64,000 nucleotides of DNA, taken from the NCBI GenBank assembly GCA_017591395.1, contig WEDG01005353.1, positions 18,848 to 82,847 on the forward strand, written 5' to 3'. The DNA comes from Schistocephalus solidus. Taxonomy: Eukaryota > Platyhelminthes > Cestoda > Diphyllobothriidea > Diphyllobothriidae. The notes below the pieces were generated by a model. The model made no database searches, was not told the DNA's origin, and worked only from the letters and a program-made list of their open reading frames with translations. The position numbers and the translations under genes are program-made. Below, in pieces: positions 25,596 through 36,685 of this stretch (within the stretch, counting starts at the first letter, position 1; each line of letters begins with the position of its first letter).

Positions 25596-25861
25596 TTCTC
25601 TATGCGGTTTCTGGTATATGGACTCCAGTGAATAATCGGGTAAATAATTTCTGAAATTATTAAGTGCAGGACATGGAGTCAGGTGATTCGGACATGACTT
25701 TTTAGGGTCAGACCCGAAATTTCAATGAACATTTGGGTCGAAGACAATCAACCACTGTGGAATAACCACGTAATGCCCATTCTACAAAACAAGTAGTACT
25801 ACAAGTAGTATGAATCTTATATGGCAAAAGACGTTATACCGTACTTCCGACACAGATACTA

Positions 25862-25951
25862 GCTAAAAGCCCAGACACGTGTTTCGCCGATGTTTCTGCT
25901 GCTGTGTGACACAGCAACGAGGGGTTTGGCTCCTCAGTGGGTCCCCCAGCG
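25862..25951 (-). ncRNA. Type I hammerhead ribozyme, satellite unit 12
   Basis: The core is intact. Stem II has one A-C mismatch (GCCAA/UCGGC). Predicted cut is between 25874 and 25873. The rest of this unit carries more changes than average towards the array edge. Confidence 0.78.
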
Positions 25952-26152
25952 TTCTCTATGCGGTTTCTGGTATATGGACTCCAGTGAATAATCGGGTAAA
26001 TAATTTCTGAAATTATTAAGTGCAGGACATGGATTTAGGGTTATTCGGACATGACTTTTTATGGACAGACCCGAAATTTTAATGAACATTTGGGTCGAAG
26101 ACAATCAACCACTGTGGAATAACCACGTAATGCCCATTCTACAAAACAAGTA

Positions 26153-26265
26153 GTTTTGTGTTTTTGTTTTGGTGTTTGGTGGTGTTTGGGTGGGTTGGGT
26201 TTGTGTTGTGTGTTTGTGTGTGTTGGTTTTGGTGTTGTTGTGTGGTGGTGTTGTGGGGTGGTTGG
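26153..26265 (+). repeat. 113-nt tract made only of G and T
   Basis: Every base from 26,153 to 26,265 is G or T on the plus strand, including several GGG runs. It replaces the middle of what should be the 13th satellite unit: right after it, 26,267-26,286 resembles the satellite motif 'tctggtatatggactccag'. It is low-complexity and shows no clean period. It may be a real simple-sequence expansion or a sequencing/assembly artefact. Confidence 0.9.
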
Positions 26266-26301
26266 CTTCTGGTATATGGCCTCCAGGGACAGTTACGCTG
26301 A

Positions 26302-27030
26302 CGCATTATCTTTGCGATTGCCAATGCAGAAACCAATGTAGATGCACTCTTAGATGCTGTTAATCAAGCACATCCGTCCATCAAGTTCACGTTGGAGGTA
26401 GAAACGGGAGGTTCGCTTCCTTTCTTAGACGTTCTCCTAAGCCGAAGACCTGACGGTAGTGTCCGAAGGAGCGTTCATCGAAAGAAAACCTGGTCTGGAC
26501 AATATACAAACTTCGGCAGTTTCGTACCCATCCAACAGAAACGCAATCTAGTCCGTCGTTTGGCGCAAAGGGCTAGAAAAATTTTTTTGCGGACTGTATC
26601 GAAGAGGAGCTCCGAAAGATCCAGAACTTAATTCGCGAAAATGGCTATCCAGATAGATTTATTACAAAGAATATGGTTGCAAGACCAGAAAAACCCACCA
26701 CACTTGCTGCAGAAAAGAAAACCCCATTGGGAATGGGGTAAGGGAACTCCTGAAAAGACGCCTTGACCAAGCCATCGCACGAACCTTCCCAGCGGCGAGA
26801 ATTCGGATATTATTCTCAGCCAACCCTGTTTTACACGGTGAAGGTAAGGATAGGTTGCCGGCTCAGACCACCTCCATGTGCATCTACTCATTTACTTGTT
26901 CCTGTGGAGCAGATTATATTGGTGGCACGAGTCGGCGCCTAGCCAAAAGAATAAAGGAAAACCTCCCGGCATGGCTGGGAAAAGGTGAAGTTAAAAGCAT
27001 AAACAGCGCTATTCTCGCACACCTGGTATG
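26302..27030 (+). pseudogene. Penelope-like element A: reverse transcriptase C-terminus and GIY-YIG endonuclease, truncated
   Basis: From ~26,302 the plus strand encodes the end of a PLE reverse transcriptase, including GGSLPFLDVLLSRRPDGS (the 'lPFLDVl' block after the catalytic palm) and a basic region with RNLVRRLAQRA. After a frame change near 26,585, the linker and a GIY-YIG-type domain follow (CIYSFTCSCGADYIGGTSRR, then KRIKENLPAWL and SINSAILAHLV). The YIG half and the following Arg are visible. The frame breaks within the RT/endonuclease linker, and the 5' two thirds of the element is missing. PLEs encode RT plus this endonuclease; the domain order here fits. The 5' break lies right after the G/T tract and a satellite-like fragment. 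It belongs to a different PLE lineage from the copy that follows, judging by its endonuclease sequence. Confidence 0.8.
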
Positions 27031-27089
27031 AGGAGATTAAACTTATTGATTTTATATCTTAGTTTGTACTCCGTTTCCTATATAAATGT

Positions 27090-29205
27090 ACTGGCCCAAT
27101 GAGAATTTACCGAAAGCATGCGTATGCTCGCCAACTAGTCTTCTGCATTATCTCTGACCTTAAGTTCCGGTGCGTTTCATCCCTACCTAAAGATATTTTC
27201 GAAAACGTACTGCAGCGCATAAATGCCACCACCAAGGATGCTCGTATGAAGAAGCGAGCCGATCTTCAAGAGAAGCTCCAAGCTCTTCTTCGACCCATCA
27301 ACGACAGTACTTTGTCTACAAGAGTTGTGAACCTTTCGAAAAGGAGTCTAACCCCCGCCGAAACAAGCCTGTTGTCGAAAGGCATACGTTTTAGTCATAC
27401 TGATGCTGCGCCTACGAGCTTCTTAGCCGGCCTCTAATCCCTCCTACTATCCTCATCCATCCCTGAGGACATGCGTGCTGATATACGCAGCTGTGCTACC
27501 GGCCTCCTCCGAAAAAGAAAACATCAGAAATACTTGCCAATGGAAGAAGAAAATGGATTACGCTCCCTGAGGTCGGACGACAGTATCGTTGTAGCTGCGG
27601 ACAAAAGTGGTGCAACCGTCATCATGGACAAGATTGACCATTTCAATAAGGCCAATCAAGCCTTTCATGACAGGGAGGCCTACATCCCCATTGGTGAGGA
27701 TCCAAAGAAAAAACAGGCCGCATCTGTAAAGACGGTGAAGGAGCTCACTAGACTGAAGCTTATAAGCCCCGCCGACTCCAAATTTTTAACTCTCAATGAT
27801 CCGCGCATCGCACGTGCCTATGGTCTTCCAAAGATTTACAAAGCGGACCCACCATTGAGGATCATAGTGCCACTCATTGGATCGCCTACTTATAACCTTG
27901 CCAAGTGGTTATAAAAACACCTAAAGCACCTAGGTAATAGTTCGCAGTACAGCTTCAGCAACTAGCATGCTTTTCTTCAAATAATTCAAGGCCTTAATGT
28001 AAGTCCTGATGAATGCATTCTATCGTTTTATTTGGTTGCTCTATTTTCCTCAATACCCCATAACCTGGCAACTGAAAGCGTAGTTCGACGTCTAGAAGAA
28101 ACGCCAATACACATTCCAACGCAGCACGTTTAAGACATGCTCTGGCTCTGCCTTAAGAATTATTGTCAATTCGATAGTAAGCATTACCAACAGGTCAAAG
28201 GTACTCCAATGGGTTCACCGATATCGATGCTACTTGTCAAGCTAGTCTTACAACGTCTAGAAGAAGCTGTGGTTCAAAAACTAAAGCCGAAAATGTGGCT
28301 CCGCTAAGTAGATGATACCTTCGTGGTCATTAAAAACTGTGAAGTGGAACGGCTGCATGAAAGTCTTAATGGTGTCTTCCCCGCTATACAATTCACTCGC
28401 GAAGCAGCAACAGGCGACATCTTCTCATTTCTCGACGTCACAGTGCAAAGATTGAGTGATGGCGGGCTCGCAACCAGCTGTCACAGAAATGACTCCAATG
28501 CTGAAATAATCCTCAACTATGGTAGCAATCACAAACGAAGCTGCGTTCGTGCTCTTTCTCACCGCGCCTTCCGGTACTGTAACAGCGAGTATCTACTTAA
28601 AAAAGAACTTGCCTATTTATACCAACTATTCCGATCTAACGGATACCCGATGAGCTTCATGAAAAAACTGTCTCCGAAGTCACAGGCAACCACAATATTA
28701 GAGTTCTAATGGAGAAGTAAGAACGAGGAAATTCCATTCATTGCCATACATGAAGGGCATTTTTGAAACGATCGCCCGACAATTAGACCGATTTGGCATC
28801 TGCATCGCTTACAAGCTAGCGTCATCCCTGCGGGCAGCACTATTCCGTGTTAAAGATCTCATACCCAAAGAGCAGCAAACCAATGTTATTTGCCGCATTC
28901 CATGTGCGAATTGCTCTTGCGCTTACGTAGGCCATATAGGCCGACGACTCGGGACCCGCATTAACGAACACAAACTGGCCGTCCACCGACGCGATCCCTT
29001 GTCTCTCGTGTTTGCGCACGCCGTTGATTGCGACCACCGCTTCAATTTTGAGGGAACTTAATTGGTCACCATGGCTGGCACTAAACAGGCACACGAATTT
29101 CTCGAAGCTTGGCACTCCGGCACAAACAGTATCAACCGCCACGTCGATCTGGATGTGCATTACGAAGGTCTGCGTGCACGGTCCACTGACTTGCGCCCAC
29201 CTTAA
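27090..29205 (+). pseudogene. Penelope-like element B: reverse transcriptase and GIY-YIG endonuclease, inactivated
   Basis: One plus-strand frame from ~27,090 to 28,709, then the +1 frame to 29,205, encodes a nearly complete PLE protein. Visible blocks are an N-terminal Lys/Leu-rich region; SIVVAADKSGATVIMDK (27,58x); YGLPKIYKADPPLR followed by GSPTYNLAKWL (to 27,914); motif A region FYLVALFSSIP (28,023); motif B GTPMGSPIS (28,200); motif C VDDTFVV (28,308); FSFLDVTVQRLSDGG; and the endonuclease block CAYVGHIGRRLGTRINEHK (28,919-28,975) followed by EFLEAWHSGTNSINRH (29,096). Lesions: in-frame stops at 27,435, 27,912, ~27,960, ~28,130, 28,305 (destroying the Tyr before VDD), 28,707 and 29,059; a frameshift near 28,710-28,740; and motif A Asp apparently replaced by Tyr (28,029-28,031). 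The endonuclease is better kept than the RT. No splice sites would rescue it. Confidence 0.88.
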
Positions 29206-31879
29206 AGCAACAACTGCTTATCTGTTCCCAGCCAAGCGTAACCTCACTGACTGCATCTCCCGCCCCGTGACTTACTTTCAAAACTCTAGCACCCCGCCTC
29301 TCACATGCGAAAGCTATCGTAACACGATTCACGGCCCCCCAAACCTCCCATGGCGTCAGTCTGTAAGGAAACATAAATTCAGTTTTTCCACCGTGATGAG
29401 GTCTTAGTCAACAGCAAATTTAAAAATCAACACCAACTTACCCCTGGAGACTTGGATGACGTTAAGAAAGGTGTTCGGAAACATACCCAGGTCAGTTGCG
29501 AATTTTCGAGTGTGAGATCAGTCGCGATGACGAAAAGCTTCCACGGGAGTCAGACACTGCAAACATGATGTCCCTTGTATTACTCCGAAAACGATATCCA
29601 CCAAGGTCTGCATTCCACTTATTGACTTGCACGAAAAATTGTCCACTAACAATTGGAAAAACCGGTTCGGATAGTCAGTTAAGAGTCTTAAACGGACACT
29701 GAAAACACTCACAGGTGAAGCAATCGTCAAAGTAAATTAATAATCGAGAAAAACATGCTAGGCTTTTATCGTAGAATAGGTGCACAAAAAATAGGATCCA
29801 CTTCAAAATGGCACTTTTAAACTAGGTAAACGTAACTCAACAGGACACTCAAGGTAGGGAAGGTGTGAACTAGAGTGACGAGAAATACAGGGATTAATGG
29901 GACGGTCGAGAGCTCAGCCGTCGTTTTGAAGATGTCTATCGTGTGTCCACAAGGATGTTCTTAATGACAAAAAATAGGCGAACTACAGCTCCCTCATTCA
30001 CGAAGATGAGGTCCACTAATTTAAACGATCGCCTAGGTTGTAGTAGTAGTTCGCACTTGCACATGCAGCAAGTAGTGCAAAAAATGGAAAATCTGGCAGT
30101 GAAGGAAAAATAACATCATACCAGACAAGGTCCCAAGCCAGCAAGGAAATGCACAATACCACGGACTGGGTGCCGGTTAAGTATTTTAACGGTGTTTCTC
30201 GGTTCCTTAATGACCGGACAAGATTGCAATTTATCAACAACAAGCGATTTCTTAGTTTTTAATTATTAGGATCATTTCCAACTGAGTTATAATGGTATGC
30301 AAGAACTCGCACAACGACTGTCGCTAGATGGGGTCGAACCGCTCACTTGTTTACCGGCTACGTCAGTTTCAACGAAAAGTAAGCTTTTAGCAATAATAAA
30401 CTGAGCAGATGAAATTGATTTTCATGACGGTGTTTACGCGTGACGGAATCGATGTTCGGTTTCGGTTCACGTTGTGGTCAGTGGAGCCTAACAGAGATCG
30501 GCTCGCAAATCTCACGAAATTTCGAAATAGGTTAGATACTGTACAAACGATACTGTCCGAACGAGAACTTATCAATATTTTGAAGCCTCTAAAAACAGCA
30601 GGCACAGAAGTAGGCGAAAAAGAAGCGACGGAGAGATCTGTGAAAAGTCAGCCAAAGCATCCACCAGTGCTTCGAAAGTGGCAGTAGCTACCACTTCAGC
30701 GTACTTAAACCCACCTGGCAAAACTTGTGGTCTCCATAGTCTGAAATTACTAAAGTATTTTGTGACAGAAGGGAGGTGATTATATGTTAAACACTTACAA
30801 AACCCAGCGGAGCTCAGGCGCTCCTTGACAGGTGACGCTTAGTAATCTTATTGCCACATCCTCTATAACAACCTTAAAATAAACTAAATCATCAAAAAAA
30901 TGAGGATAATATGGGGATCAGGGTTATCCGTTAGATTACAAAGCAAAAATGCAATCTAAAAAAATACGGAAATAAAACCTCTGGCGAGTGACAGTTAATT
31001 GCCTACGTGGACTAATTCCTAACGAAATCACAGAGTACCTGTTGAAAGGAATCAAAGAGAACGTTCAAACGTGCTTAAAGATAGTATGTAAATTGCTTTA
31101 GCCATGGCCGCGGGCGTTCTAACAAAGCACTGAAAACTTGAAGTGACTTTTTGTCACTTATTTTGCGTAAATAGCGAGTGATAGGTAGGTTTTTGACGCC
31201 ATCAACAGTAACGAAACATGAGGATCCGAGTTGCGCGAAAAGTAACTGGGGACAGATTTATTAAACCCTAGTCCTAGTGTAGTACTATGACTATCGGGGG
31301 GTCACGTAACCACAGCACTAGTCGATAACCCGGAAGACAATCAGTTTCCTGGTTTCCGAGTACTGTCTCACACATGAATACTTCAAACTACCTTCACTAA
31401 ATAAGAAGATAAACCGGTCGGCTTGCCGGGCGGAAGATGGCAGGGGCCACTTAATCAAACGAATCGTTCTGGCTGACTAGCAAACGGCTTATGCGCAGAG
31501 ACCTACCCACCTTACAGAATGCACTATCTAACGCAGATATTCGTGTGGCCTGCGATCTAACGGAACGACATCGTAGCACCGATGCGTAAGTTTAAATCTA
31601 AGATTTCGCGAGGTAAGAGCAGAACAGTTTTTCAACGAAAAAAACCAACTAATTCAACGCCCAGACTTCTAACATTGAAAATAGTTTACGTGTTATTTTA
31701 AATTCTGCTCTAGTCTCTTTCGAACACCAAGAAAAATCCTGTATCCAGTGCTACAACAAGAAAAATTGATTACTATTGGGGTTGGAAGAACATGGATATC
31801 CGGGCGAGCAAAAATACACGTTATAACGGCTCGGTGATTGGGGAATTTGTAGAATCGGCACTCGTTATGTGAATGACAG
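29206..31879. other. No recognisable gene; possibly PLE 3' flank then intergenic
   Basis: The first ~200 bp may still be PLE B untranslated sequence. The remainder has only short frames, such as 30409-30687 (plus strand, 92 codons), with no motif I recognise. A B-box-like string (ggttcgacccc) occurs on the minus strand near 30,337-30,347, but no A box lies at tRNA spacing. Nothing else could be supported. Confidence 0.5.
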
Positions 31880-32984
31880 CTTTATGGGTGACAACTCGGC
31901 CTAGGTCGAGCGCTGGCGTGAGCACTTCGAGCAACTTCTCAACTTCTATACCGAGCCCAGCACTCCCTTTTCATATGCAACGGAGTCTTCTTCCTCTCCT
32001 GCCTATGCAGTGTCATGCGACCCCCTTCTGAAGGACAAGTCACTGATGCCATACAATGGTGGTGAAAAAACAAGGCACCCATCCTGTTCAACAACGATAT
32101 TGACTGGATTCTTGGGAAGGCCCTGTGTAAAGATGGCAGTGTTGAGCTTACACCCAGACGCCGATTTAATGATCTCGACTGCACAGTTTACTAGCTTCAA
32201 ACTGATGATCTGCAGTCGCAGATGAATGAGGTTGCTAAATCGGTCGGCTTGTTCATAAACGCGAGGAAGACCAAAGTTTTTTTAAGCTGCATCCCTGCCT
32301 AATAGAAAGTTTTTCTCTAGGCTGATGGCTGTCAACTTGAAGAGGTGGACAGTTTCAAATACCTTGCAGTGAGGTTGCTGCCGAAAGGATAGTGTTAGGA
32401 TGACATGGTCATCCGAAACGATACTGCTTGTCAGGTTTTCTCAAACCTTAGAAAGTGCCTGTAGACCCGACGCGACATTTCTATCGAGATAAAGATGCGC
32501 ATATACCGTGCGTCTGTCCAGTCTGTCCTTCTCTATGGTTGTGATTGCTGGGTCACACGCATAGAAGAGGAGCGAAAACTGGAGGCATTAGATCACCACT
32601 GCTTGAGGACCATCCTCCGAATGAAGGTCATAGACTTCGTCTCAAATGAGACAGTCCGCAATCACTGCACAAACATCGCAATAACATCCCAAGTCATCCA
32701 TGAACGACGTCTGATGTGGCTTGGACACGTTCTTCGTCGTCCAGCTTACGATTTCAGTGTTACTGTCCTTGAACCGACTCCACTACCCAATTGGAGACTT
32801 CGAAGAGGGTGTCAGCTCAAAACCTGGCTCGACACAGTTTTTCGGGACATGGAAGTTGTTCGTGGACCTTCGGTATTCGGCATCCGTCATTGGCGAAGAG
32901 AATGGATTGAGATGTCCAAGTCTGCTGCCGCATATCGTTACGCGTGGGGAGGCACAAGCCACGACATTATCGAGGCCTGCTAAA
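31880..32984 (+). pseudogene. Non-LTR (RTE/CR1-like) reverse transcriptase C-terminal fragment
   Basis: The plus strand carries, with several frame changes, blocks typical of RTE-type 'endonuclease-reverse transcriptase' proteins: VERWREHFEQLLNF (31,896), ILFNNDIDWILGKAL (~32,089), LQSQMNEVAKSVG (~32,210), then an intact 162-codon stretch 32,495-32,983 with SVLLYGCDCW, LEALDHHCLRTILR, RRLMWLGHVLRRP and WLDTVFRDMEVV, ending at a stop. The YADD region near 32,180 is unrecognisable, so the polymerase is dead; the endonuclease and RT fingers are absent or decayed (5' truncation). The C-terminal Cys/His-containing block is the best-kept part. The fragment stands alone, with no clear target duplication seen. 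Confidence 0.8.
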
Positions 32985-35900
32985 TCAGGCATGATCGCAG
33001 CCGTAAAAAGTACTAGTACAAGCATAATCGCCGTCTTTGGCGAAGTGGATCAGACGACCGTAAGATTCCCACTACAATGTATGGAAAAATGGACACCATC
33101 GTACATACAATTATGACCTACCGCCATCTGAGAAGGTAAAGCACTGAGGTTTTTTTCTGAAAAATTGGACTGATTAGCACGTGGCAAACGCAGCTAGAAG
33201 TAGCAATGGCACAATAAAAGACCTCTAATAAATTGCACGACTCAAGACCTCATGAATAATTAAATGGGTCTGATGGTTGAGCGTAACGACCGTTATTAAC
33301 CCAGAAGTTACCGTTTCCGGTCATGGTATATTGAAAACAGAACCGATTTCTACAACCAGTAAGCAAAAGCCTGCCAAAAGGATGTCAACGCCAACGCACC
33401 GAACAGCTGCCACGAATGTGGAAAGCAGACAGATTTAGGCTGATTAGTCATTTATACGTAAACGGGTCTGGTAGAGCCAGGCGCAGGGCTGCTTGAGGCC
33501 GATTTAAAAAACAGGCTGGTATACAACAATTCTGCACTTACATACCCAATGAGGATTCTTACATGATAAGCCTGGCACGCCACAAAATTGATGACTTCAC
33601 AAAGAACATTTTTTGTCGGTTACAAAGAAATAATCAAGTACATAAACTTTAGATAATAATTGCGAATGTACGATTGTTGGGTTTGAGTTTCACAAATCAA
33701 GAGATGCGTTTCAGATTTTTCCCCGTGAAGTCATGATAAATAAGTTTTCATGAAGTAAATTAAAGATGGACGTGCGAAAGTACGCTTTAATATATACCTC
33801 TACTGCAAAAAGCATTCAGTATAAAAGTGAGCTAAAAGCAAAGACTGCGTAAGATATATTTGCTGGCTGAAAGCCATAAACTGGTCCGTTTGGAGCAGGT
33901 TGTGCGACATATGCCACGCCCACCTCAATGGCGCAAAGCTGGCAGGACCACTGGTTTACGGTTTCGAATAACAATTGCCGACAGATGAGTCCGAATTTGG
34001 GGGCCAAACGAATCTGTGACGAGATAAATATTTCAACGAGGTGAAATAATTTCTATTCAAGCACCGGTTATCTTTTGAAGTTTGAGAATACCAGTCTGAG
34101 TTTTGTTTACTAGAACGTCGAGTTTTTACGCCATATGACAGACCCGCACCTGTTTATCAATACAATGGAGTTAAAGACATTAATGCAAAAGAGCACGGAC
34201 AAAATTATCCTCATTGGGATATTTCCGGAACAACAGGACAGCAAAAACCTTACAACCTTAGGTCCGCTACTTGAAATGTCCAGTAATATCTGGCAGGAAA
34301 ACTAACATCACACTGACAGCTTGTAGAAACGAGTCAAGGTCGTAGTTCAACATAAAGGTAAGTCTGCTCGAGATGAGCTGCTTTATCCTCGGCTGCGAAC
34401 TTATTTCAGAGTAGATTGGCAAAATGCAGGGCGTGTAAAAAATACATGACGCCTATTTAGTTATCACTGACGTAGCGCGGTTAACAGGGGATCCATTTTT
34501 GACCAGTTTTATGTACTGCGAGCTGCCGTTTCCGGTAAAACAATGAACGGAGATTACACATGCATAATGCCAGTTTTAAAAATAATATGGTACCAATTGT
34601 GTTTTGAGCAAATCAGGTGCAAACTTAAGTTATTGATGGTCACTAAACGACTCAGGAATTCACTTTCACGTCGACTAGAGGTTGACACCAATCCTGTCGT
34701 GATTAATGAATGATAACAACTCGAAATTATCACGTCCAACATCAGGATTAGTGAAGCATTCTACACACAAAAAACGTGAGTTGTCCTAGGTTGACAATTC
34801 TGCGGAGTTCAAGATCATACCATAATAGAGAATACCTACATCATGCATGCATATTCCCGGCATTTGTGTAGTCTATATGGCGGAATGGAAGACTGGCTGA
34901 AGCAAGCAAAGCGGCGTGAAAATACATGTCAGGCAATGTAAAGGTCTGCCCTAGAGAAACTACGCATCCTGTGTCAGGAAAAAAGAGGCATTTCACATTT
35001 TCTATCTGTGATAATAAAACAAACCGCAAACAAAGTACATCCTTGTCATCAGAGTGCACGCGTGATCCTATATAGGATTTTTGCAGGAATTAATTGATAT
35101 CTTAAATATTATCGAGGACGGTTCAAAGCCTCATATTTCCGACCTATGTTGCACACCACTTATAAGACTAATCTCTAAATCAGATGGTAGTACCTGTTGA
35201 AATCGAATGCAGAAGCCACACTCATGCGAATCACCGAGCCATATCAAGTCGGGCGCTAAGTACGCTTTCAATGTGCCTTCACTTTGATTCAACAAAACTT
35301 GTCTGCGCATAAGTCAAAGGGTGCCCCATATCTGACAATGCGAATGCTCCTAAAGCTCCTTTTGCATTTCTGTGGTTGTCCTTACTCTTATAAGATCTAA
35401 ATTAAGAAATAATTTTATTCATAAATTGTATGAGACAGTCAGTCTGATCTTCTTTATGGACTTAGATCTGCCCTCTCTTAATACAAAATGATGAATTATA
35501 CGATTTGGGCGAGTCCTATACAGTCTTACTTGGTATCTCCTAATTGTCTTGGGGACATAACAAGGCCAAAATCTGCATCGCAATAACATGGGCTAGCAGT
35601 CAACTTTTGGCTATGAATAAATGTGCCCTAATGATGCGCTGTGATTTCTTAAGAAATCAGTTGGTTATCTGATTCTTTTAAAGTATATATGAGTGTCGGA
35701 GCACTTTATAAAATTAAATAATTGGGAATTAATGTTCCAACAAAACACCCAGCGTCACCAAGTGTGGAACCATTGTGATTTCCGAGCAGGCAATTAGGTA
35801 AGGCATTTCCTGAAGGGCATAGTACCTTTCAACAAGTATCTGCTGGAACATTTAATCTAAGATGTGCATTAAAAATTTTAGAGGACTTCAGGACTACAAG

Positions 35901-36148
35901 ACCGATGGAAAATCCTTTACTCTTTAGGCATCTTTCTATGATTTGTGTTTTCCTGCTCTAAGATAAATGTCACTGTACGCGCCAGAGAACGAAATGTGCG
36001 GACATCGTGGCTTTTGCTATGTCGATATTATTTGAATTATTTCAAGGCATAGTGTTTTTTATGATAGCCAATATTTTACGATGCTGCGAGGCGTAGTCTG
36101 TCTCAGACACCATATCAGGTGTATTAAATAGTTTCATTGATGTTCATG
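32985..36148. other. No recognisable gene between LINE fragment and Gypsy element
   Basis: This is AT-rich sequence with only short frames (for example 33816-34007, 34554-34742 and 34841-35059, all minus strand, 62-72 codons) and no motif I recognise. No tRNA or repeat unit was seen. It is probably intergenic or intronic DNA with old repeat debris. Confidence 0.5.
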
Positions 36149-36638
36149 TGTAGGTATTTGTACAATTTACATCTTTGTATCTTTCTTGTTCACCTGAATC
36201 TTTATGATCCCTTGTTTTAATGTGCTAAATAAAACACAACAGCCTGCTTCAACCGGCATGTTGGACTTCTTCTGTTTTGCTGCTGCATGTCACCGCTGCT
36301 ATCTTGATTGTACCGATCTCTCTCAATTACTTGCAGTCAATTGCAATGATTGATCTTCATTTCTCGATTGCATTCTACTGATCGCCGTCTCAATTCAACT
36401 CCTGACTCTGCTCTTCATCCTTGATGTATAGCTTTCTGGATCTAGCTCAGAGTTCATTACAATCCTCAACCACACTCGCTATCTAGATGCTGCGTTTTTT
36501 CGTGAGTCTGCATTCTAACAGTCCTCTGACATTTTGCCGTCCTTTTGTCGTTTGTAGTTTAGACACAATTCTCCACTTAGCGTTAATTTATTTTGGTCAC
36601 CTCTGTTCTTAGCAGTTTCGACCCTCGTCTACACTACA
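36149..36638 (+). repeat. 5' LTR of the Gypsy element
   Basis: It begins TGTAG and ends CTACA, an inverted terminal pair, and is 490 bp long. It matches the 3' LTR (49,096) and the solo LTR (59,779) along its full length. A polyadenylation signal AATAAA is at ~36,228-36,233. Confidence 0.93.
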
Positions 36639-36642
36639 AAAT

Positions 36643-36651
36643 TGGTGACCC
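36643..36651 (+). promoter_or_regulatory. Primer binding site (tRNA-Trp-like)
   Basis: TGGTGACCC starts four bases after the 5' LTR. It is complementary to the last nine bases, including CCA, of a typical metazoan tRNA-Trp, the primer reported for CsRn1-type elements. Confidence 0.75.
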
Positions 36652-36685
36652 AGCTTTTCTATCATATCGCACCGTATCCCTTACT

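Larger units (their letters stand above)
21912..26152 (-). repeat. Hammerhead-ribozyme satellite, 12 units of ~355 bp
   Basis: Twelve head-to-tail units start (at 'ggc' of 'atatggc') at 21912, 22267, 22621, 22976, 23335, 23693, 24048, 24404, 24758, 25114, 25469 and 25823. Units are very similar, differing by single bases and 1-5-nt indels. The last is cut at 26,152. On the minus strand every unit holds the same ~90-nt type I hammerhead motif: core CUGAGGA, a 5-bp stem II (GCCGA/UCGGC), core GAAA, a very short stem III (AC/GU), then GUC at the cleavage site, with stem I CCCA/UGGG extended by GCU/AGC beyond an internal loop. There is no protein-coding frame of note. Such ~330-360-bp hammerhead satellites are known in schistosomes (Sm-alpha type), newts and cave crickets, and as PLE-linked 'retrozymes'. 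Transcription of the minus strand would be expected to yield ~355-nt monomers. Confidence 0.9.

Noticed and set aside
21912..26152. Possible CRISPR-like array
   Set aside because: The units are contiguous ~355-bp tandem repeats with no alternation of short repeats and unique spacers, and the context is eukaryotic.
26139..26363. Overlapping ORFs on both strands (Cys/Val/Gly-rich and Thr/Gln/Asn-rich)
   Set aside because: They are translations of the G/T-only tract and carry no information.
30300..30360. B-box-like string on the minus strand suggesting a tRNA
   Set aside because: No A box at the right distance and no cloverleaf; a single 11-nt motif is not enough.
36593..36685. Extended upstream start for gag
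   Set aside because: The open frame reaches into the LTR only by way of a TTG codon; the first sensible ATG after the primer site is at 36,686.
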